A stretch of 9,822 nt of DNA, taken from IOR16 sp034927775 (GTDB taxonomy: Bacteria > Bacillota > Clostridia > Peptostreptococcales > Anaerovoracaceae). Below, piece by piece: positions 6,058 to 9,822 of the stretch; the stretch's first letter is position 1; every line of letters begins with the position of its first letter. Under the pieces are notes generated by a model, which made no database searches, had not been told where the DNA came from, and worked only from the letters and a program-made list of their open reading frames with translations. The DNA lies in the NCBI GenBank assembly GCA_034927775.1, contig JAYFPL010000223.1, positions 1 through 9,822 on the forward strand. Reading direction: 5' to 3'. Position numbers and translations under genes: made by a program.

Positions 6058-7521
6058 ATGGAATATAAAATTACAGGATATGAACCCAAAGCATTGTTTC
6101 AATACTTTGAAGAAATTAGTGCCATTCCAAGAGGATCTGGCAATGAAAAAGAAATCAGTGAATATTTAATTGCCTTTGCAAAAGCACATAATCTTGAATG
6201 TTATCATGATAATTTAAATAACGTAGTAATAAAGAAACCTGCAACAAAAGGATTTGAAAAGAGTCCTGCAGTAATGCTTCAAGGACACCAGGATATGGTA
6301 TGTGAAAAAAACAATGATGTTATACATGACTTTGAGAAAGACGGCATCGATTTAATTGTTAAAGATGGCCTTGTAAAAGCAAATGGGACAACATTAGGTG
6401 CGGATAATGGCATTGCTGTGGCAATGATGTTAGCTCTTTTATCAGCAGATAATTTAAAGCATCCAGCTTTAGAGTGCGTATTTACGGTTGAAGAAGAAGT
6501 TGGTCTGAATGGTGCGGCTGGTTTGGACGCTTCTGTATTAGATGCAAGAATTATGATAAATTTGGATTCTGAAGAAGAAGGGATTGCTACTGTAAGCTGT
6601 GCAGGCGGAATGCGTTATACGATGAAAAAAGATGCTTCGTATGAAACGATAAAACAACCGTTGTTGCTTTCAATTGTAGTTAAGGGATTACTCGGAGGAC
6701 ATTCCGGTGCTGACATTCATCTTGAAAGAGGGAATGCAAATAAGATAATGGGACGTTTGCTTCAAGCAGTTTTGAAAGAAACCAAAATGCAATTGGTTTC
6801 TATTAAAGGTGGGAATAAGGATAATGCGATTCCAAGAGAATGTATGAGTACATTGGCATTTTCTAATCAAGAAGAACGAAACCTTGCATTTAAAATATTA
6901 GAGGGATTGAGAAAAAATCTTATGGAAGAACTGCATGCAGATGAGCCTTCTTTTGTAATGGAAATCCAACGATCTGAGAACGATTCAGTTGATGCATGGA
7001 CTCGTAAGGAAACAGAAAATATCATAAAATTGATTTTCCTTTCTCCGGACGGTGCACAAAAACGAAATGTACGTCAAGGGGGCTTTATTGTTGCATCTTT
7101 GAATATGGGTGTAGTTGAAAGCAATGATAAGGGAATTTCGGTAGTATTTGCTCCGAGAAGTTCAATTTCATCCTTGCAAAAAGAGATTGTTCAGAGATTG
7201 ACGTTATTAACAGAAGAATTTGGATTCCGATATGAAATTGCCGGAGAATATCCTGGTTGGAGCTTTGCAGAAGAATCTAAGATTCGAGATGCATTTTCCG
7301 AAAGCTTCCATCGTTTATTTGAAAAGGAATTACAAATCGAAGCCATTCATGCCGGATTAGAATGTGGATTGTTTGCTGATAAATTACCAGGATTAGATGC
7401 CATTGCAGTGGGCCCGACAATGAGAAATTGCCATACACCGGATGAAACACTGGATTTGGCTTCATGTGAACGGACATGGAAATTATTAACGGATGTGCTA
7501 GAAGGTTTATGTATTGCATAA
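6058..7521 (+). CDS. pepD: Aminoacyl-histidine dipeptidase (peptidase M20C, PepD)
   Basis: A cytosolic zinc metallo-dipeptidase that hydrolyses Xaa-His and other unsubstituted dipeptides, releasing amino acids from imported peptides. The 487-residue length matches the family. M20 metal-site residues are all visible: His77 in GHQDMV (with Asp79), bridging Asp116 in LGADNGIAVAM, general base Glu146 and ligand Glu147 in TVEEEVGLNGA, Asp170 in NLDSEEEG, and the C-terminal His459 in NCHTPDE. The lid/dimerisation domain begins around residue 205 and carries GLLGGHSGADIHLERGNAN with conserved His215. The start at 6058 is set by AAAGGAG and a promoter upstream. A longer in-frame start at 5929 would add 43 residues unlike the family N-terminus (EYKITGYEPKALFQYFEEIS). 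It is followed 139 nt later by an OPT transporter with no clear terminator between, which fits joint peptide use. The exact dipeptide preference cannot be read from the sequence. Confidence 0.96.
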   Translation: MEYKITGYEPKALFQYFEEISAIPRGSGNEKEISEYLIAFAKAHNLECYHDNLNNVVIKKPATKGFEKSPAVMLQGHQDMVCEKNNDVIHDFEKDGIDLIVKDGLVKANGTTLGADNGIAVAMMLALLSADNLKHPALECVFTVEEEVGLNGAAGLDASVLDARIMINLDSEEEGIATVSCAGGMRYTMKKDASYETIKQPLLLSIVVKGLLGGHSGADIHLERGNANKIMGRLLQAVLKETKMQLVSIKGGNKDNAIPRECMSTLAFSNQEERNLAFKILEGLRKNLMEELHADEPSFVMEIQRSENDSVDAWTRKETENIIKLIFLSPDGAQKRNVRQGGFIVASLNMGVVESNDKGISVVFAPRSSISSLQKEIVQRLTLLTEEFGFRYEIAGEYPGWSFAEESKIRDAFSESFHRLFEKELQIEAIHAGLECGLFADKLPGLDAIAVGPTMRNCHTPDETLDLASCERTWKLLTDVLEGLCIA

Positions 7522-7522
7522 A

Positions 7523-7585
7523 ATGTGATAGGCCATTATAATAAAAATTCCAATGTTATCACATATTATCAAAATATAGATAATA
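7523..7585. repeat. Cluster of TGATA/TATCA inverted and direct repeats before the OPT promoter
   Basis: Three overlapping relations are visible. ATGTGATA (7523-7530) is the exact inverse of TATCACAT (7557-7564), with 26 nt between. TATTATC (7564-7570) is the exact inverse of GATAATA (7579-7585), with 8 nt between. TTATCA occurs at 7556-7561 and again at 7566-7571, exactly 10 bp apart. The cluster ends one base before the presumed -35 region of the transporter gene, which suits an operator. The outer pair could also form a weak hairpin but has no T-tract, so it is not a terminator. Function is inferred only. Confidence 0.4.
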
Positions 7586-7615
7586 CTGGAATATTTTTAA
7601 AGTTTGTGGTATAAT
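7586..7615 (+). promoter_or_regulatory. OPT transporter promoter, extended -10
   Basis: TGGTATAAT at 7607-7615 is a perfect -10 hexamer with the TGn extension. The -35 region is poor (CTGGAA at 7586-7591, spacer 18), as is usual for extended -10 promoters. Transcription would start near 7622, about 39 nt before ATG 7661. The core TTTGTGGTATAAT (7603-7615) matches the one before the PqqD-like gene at 12 of 13 positions. Confidence 0.7.
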
Positions 7616-7660
7616 AGCATTGCTATTTTACTATTAAGTAACGAAAGGAAGAAAAAAAGT

Positions 7661-9574
7661 ATGGCAACAAACAAGAAAGAATTCAAGCCTTTCATTGCTG
7701 CGGACAAAATAGTACCGGAATTTACATTTACTTCAATCTTTTTAGGTATTATTTTAGCCGTTGTCTTTGGTGCAGCTAATGCATATTTAGGCTTAAGAGT
7801 TGGGATGACTGTATCTGCATCCATTCCAGCTGCCGTTATTTCTATGGGAATCATTCGAGTGATTCTAAAGAAAGACTCCATATTGGAGAATAATTTAGTA
7901 CAGACCATCGGTTCTGCCGGTGAATCTGTCGCAGCAGGTGCTATTTTTACGCTACCGGCCATTTTCTTATGGGCTGGTGAAGGTATTGTAAGTACACCAA
8001 CGCTGATTGAAATTTTCTTAATTTCTTTAGTTGGAGGCTTGCTTGGCGTATTGTTTATGATTCCGCTTCGTAAAGCTCTCATTGTAGAAGAACACGGCAT
8101 TTTGCCTTATCCGGAAGGTACTGCTTGTGCAGAAGTACTTTTAGCTGGAGAAGAAGGTGGAGCAAAGGCTTCTACTGTATTTGCAGGTTTAGGTGTTGCT
8201 GCAGGTTACAAATTTGTTTCTGGCGGACTTGGTGTTTTCCCAAGTTCTGTTGAAACGGAAATTGCCGGATACAAAGGTTCCTTGTTTGGAATGGATATTT
8301 TACCGGCGTTGCTAGGTGTAGGTTATATTTGCGGACCTAAAATTTCGGGATATATGTTGAGTGGTGGTATCCTTGGATGGTTCGTATTGATGCCATTGAT
8401 TAGCTTGTTTGGCGGAGATGCTGTTATCTTCCCAGCAACCGATCCAATCAGTGCATTAGGACCATGGGATTTATGGAGCAAATATGTAAGATACATCGGT
8501 GCTGGTGCAGTAGCAGCAGGTGGTATTTTAAGTTTAATTAAGTCTTTGCCTTTGATTATAAAAACATTCTCTCAGGCTATGAAGAGCTTTTCTAAGACGA
8601 GTGGTAATTCCGGACTTAGAACTGAGCAAGATTTACATATGCCTACAATTTTAATATGTATTGCTATTATTGCAGTTGTTATCTGGCTGCTTCCGGTATT
8701 CCCGGTTACTTTACTTGGTGCTGTTATTATTATCGTCTTTGGATTCTTCTTTGCAACAGTATCCTCCAGAATGGTAGGACTTGTTGGAAGCAGTAATAAC
8801 CCGGTATCCGGTATGGCAATTGCAACGTTGTTAATTGCTACGGTTCTTTTAAAGGCAACCGGTTCCACTGGTGCAGAAGGTATGATCGGTGCAATTTCGA
8901 TTGGTTCCATCATCTGTATTGTTGCTGCAATCGCAGGTGACACTTCTCAGGATTTAAAGACTGGATTCCTTTTAGGCGCAACACCTAAAAAGCAGCAGAT
9001 TGGTGAAGTGATTGGTGTATTTGTATCTGCTTTAACAATCGGTGGAGTTCTTTACTTGTTAAACGAAGCATGGGGTTATGGTTCAAAAGAAATTCCAGCT
9101 CCTCAGGCAAGCATGATGAAGATGATTGTAGAAGGCGTTATGAATGCAGAGCTTCCTTGGACTTTAATCTTTGCTGGTATAGGCATTGCAATTTTAATTG
9201 AAGTTCTTGGAATTCCAGTACTTCCATTTGCAGTAGGTCTTTACCTCCCATTGGGATTGTCTACCGGTATTATGGTCGGTGGTCTTGTAAGACTTTACAT
9301 TGATAAGAAAAAGAACATTTCTGAAACAGACCGTAAAGATGGTACAGATCGTGGAATTTTGTACACTTCCGGTTTGATTGCAGGAGAAGGTTTGGTAGGT
9401 GTATTGCTTGCAATCTTTGCTGTTATTAAGTTCCCTGATAAAACAACTTTAGCAGATAAGCTTATGACAGTTGGCACTATGTTTAATGTTGGTCAGCTTG
9501 GTGGCGTAGTACTTTTTGCTTTACTAACCGCATCATTGGTATATGTAATAATGGGTAAAAAGAAAAATAGCTAA
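7661..9574 (+). CDS. OPT-family oligopeptide transporter
   Basis: An integral membrane transporter of the OPT superfamily (bacterial OPT/YSL type), expected to import short peptides, or possibly metal chelates, with a cation gradient. It has 637 residues and about a dozen or more hydrophobic segments, the usual size for the bacterial branch. Conserved stretches include NAYLGLRVGMTVSASIPAAV (40-59), NNLVQTIGSAGESVAAGAIF (77-96), PYPEGTACAEVLLAGEEGG (149-167), GSSNNPVSGMAIATL (376-390), GDTSQDLKTGFLLGATPKKQ (426-445), GLYLPLGLSTGIMVGGLVR (526-544) and GLIAGEGLVGV (571-581). ATG 7661 is chosen because it follows AAGGA at 7645-7649 (11 nt) and the promoter. The in-frame ATG at 7604 lies inside the promoter and would add a tail unlike the family. 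It follows pepD, so imported peptides could be degraded next door. No substrate-binding protein or ATPase is present or needed. Substrate is not determinable from sequence. Confidence 0.94.
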   Translation: MATNKKEFKPFIAADKIVPEFTFTSIFLGIILAVVFGAANAYLGLRVGMTVSASIPAAVISMGIIRVILKKDSILENNLVQTIGSAGESVAAGAIFTLPAIFLWAGEGIVSTPTLIEIFLISLVGGLLGVLFMIPLRKALIVEEHGILPYPEGTACAEVLLAGEEGGAKASTVFAGLGVAAGYKFVSGGLGVFPSSVETEIAGYKGSLFGMDILPALLGVGYICGPKISGYMLSGGILGWFVLMPLISLFGGDAVIFPATDPISALGPWDLWSKYVRYIGAGAVAAGGILSLIKSLPLIIKTFSQAMKSFSKTSGNSGLRTEQDLHMPTILICIAIIAVVIWLLPVFPVTLLGAVIIIVFGFFFATVSSRMVGLVGSSNNPVSGMAIATLLIATVLLKATGSTGAEGMIGAISIGSIICIVAAIAGDTSQDLKTGFLLGATPKKQQIGEVIGVFVSALTIGGVLYLLNEAWGYGSKEIPAPQASMMKMIVEGVMNAELPWTLIFAGIGIAILIEVLGIPVLPFAVGLYLPLGLSTGIMVGGLVRLYIDKKKNISETDRKDGTDRGILYTSGLIAGEGLVGVLLAIFAVIKFPDKTTLADKLMTVGTMFNVGQLGGVVLFALLTASLVYVIMGKKKNS

Positions 9575-9593
9575 TATATAGCAACCATTTTTG

Positions 9594-9602
9594 TGTTATA
9601 AT
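9594..9602 (+). promoter_or_regulatory. Probable extended -10 promoter of the PqqD-like gene
   Basis: TGTTATAAT at 9594-9602 is a perfect -10 hexamer with TGn extension, and the wider core TTTGTGTTATAAT (9590-9602) is almost identical to the OPT promoter core. No -35 hexamer is apparent. A start near 9609 would give a leader of about 66 nt before ATG 9675. The -10 box overlaps the 5' arm of the terminator that ends the OPT gene. Confidence 0.55.
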
Positions 9603-9653
9603 TTCATGGAGTGGTGCACCGAAAAAATCGGATCTGCTCCATGAAATTTTTTC
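9600..9653 (+). terminator. Strong intrinsic terminator after the OPT gene
   Basis: A 12-bp perfect stem (AATTTCATGGAG at 9600-9611 with CTCCATGAAATT at 9637-9648) closes a 25-nt apical region containing a second short stem, CCGA/TCGG at 9619-9622 and 9628-9631, around five A residues. T residues run from 9647 to 9652, then C. It begins 25 nt after the transporter stop and precedes the next gene's ribosome binding site by 11 nt. Confidence 0.88.
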
Positions 9654-9674
9654 TTGTTATGATGGAGAATACAA

Positions 9675-9822
9675 ATGGGAAAAAAACCGCAGACAAATTA
9701 TTTGGATTACATTCCAGAAAGAAATCCCCATTATGCATGGGAAATTAATGAAAAGGGTATGGTGACGGTGATTGTTGTTTGGACAGGTTTTTATCATCGT
9801 TTTGCACAAAAAGTTTTTAAAA
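9675..9822 (+). CDS. PqqD-family small protein, N-terminal part (cut by window end)
   Basis: The first 49 codons of a gene that runs off the window. GGAG at 9664-9667 lies 7 nt before ATG 9675. The sequence opens MGKKPQTNYLDYIPERNPHY and continues with WEINEKGMVTVIVVWTGFYH and RFAQKVFK. It resembles the short (about 90-residue) PqqD-like proteins of Clostridia, which share NYLDYIPxRNPxYxW, a two-strand turn and a FAQKxF stretch. PqqD-type domains form winged-helix folds that bind peptide precursors and hand them to radical SAM enzymes. Stand-alone copies in Firmicutes have no proven partner, and PQQ synthesis itself is not implied. The assignment is from recalled similarity of a partial sequence, so it is moderate. 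Its own promoter and the terminator before it separate it from the OPT gene. Confidence 0.7.
   Translation, partial: MGKKPQTNYLDYIPERNPHYAWEINEKGMVTVIVVWTGFYHRFAQKVFK

Noticed and set aside
7523..7564. Hairpin ATGTGATA...TATCACAT as a pepD terminator
   Set aside because: Arms are only 8 bp, AT-rich and 26 nt apart, and no T-tract follows, so it does not qualify as an intrinsic terminator.
7590..7604. Possible CodY box (AATATTTTTAAAGTT) in the OPT promoter
   Set aside because: It has about four mismatches to AATTTTCWGAAAATT and lacks the central C/G pair. In DNA this AT-rich such a match is not informative, although CodY control of peptide transport would be biologically sensible.
7604..7660. 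Earlier in-frame start of the OPT transporter at 7604
   Set aside because: ATG 7604 lies within the extended -10 promoter, upstream of the expected transcript start; 7661 has a proper ribosome binding site.
7597..8100. Minus-strand open frame opposite the start of the OPT gene
   Set aside because: It mirrors the codon pattern of the conserved transporter sequence on the other strand and would read into its promoter; no recognisable protein.
9603..9653. Riboswitch or attenuator reading of the structured region before the PqqD-like gene
   Set aside because: The structure is fully explained by a simple terminator hairpin; no conserved aptamer core is recognisable and the presumed transcript from 9609 would lack most of the 5' arm.

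Overview
The window is AT-rich DNA with short intergenic gaps, strong AAGGAG-type ribosome binding sites, intrinsic terminators with T-tracts and every gene on the + strand. This is typical of the low-GC Firmicutes. The gene content (alpha2-type glycyl-tRNA synthetase, a cytosolic pyruvate phosphate dikinase close to the clostridial enzyme, a DUF4342 protein, the era-recO-glyS-ppdK order) points to an anaerobic member of the Clostridia, perhaps Lachnospiraceae-like. The genus cannot be fixed from the sequence alone.

Layout. (1) 1-3092 is a tight housekeeping operon: the 3' end of era (ribosome assembly GTPase), recO (recombination mediator), a DUF4342 protein with an unusual cysteine-rich tail, and glyS. 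It closes with a clear intrinsic terminator at 3065-3092. Gaps inside the operon are only 2, 34 and 34 nt, so its promoter lies upstream of the window. (2) 3093-5894 is a monocistronic ppdK unit with its own -10 box and terminator, encoding pyruvate phosphate dikinase for pyruvate/PEP interconversion. (3) 5895-9653 holds two peptide-utilisation genes. pepD is an M20C Xaa-His dipeptidase with a textbook promoter, and the next gene is a 637-residue OPT-family transporter with an extended -10 promoter. No clear terminator separates them, so read-through is possible, and repeated TGATA/TATCA elements lie in front of the transporter promoter. A strong terminator follows the transporter. (4) 9675-9822 is the start of a PqqD-family small protein, cut by the window edge. 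Its probable extended -10 promoter overlaps the 5' arm of the preceding terminator.

How the genes fit together: the first block is translation, ribosome assembly and DNA repair; the second is central carbon metabolism of an anaerobe; the third is a plausible uptake-and-hydrolysis pair for peptides. No mobile element, CRISPR array, rRNA or tRNA was seen, and no gap without a gene exceeds 300 bases (the largest, 5836-6057, holds a terminator and a promoter). I found no convincing previously undescribed system. The points most worth a second look are the metallothionein-like tail on the DUF4342 protein, the operator-like repeats before the OPT gene, and the promoter nested in a terminator before the PqqD-like gene.
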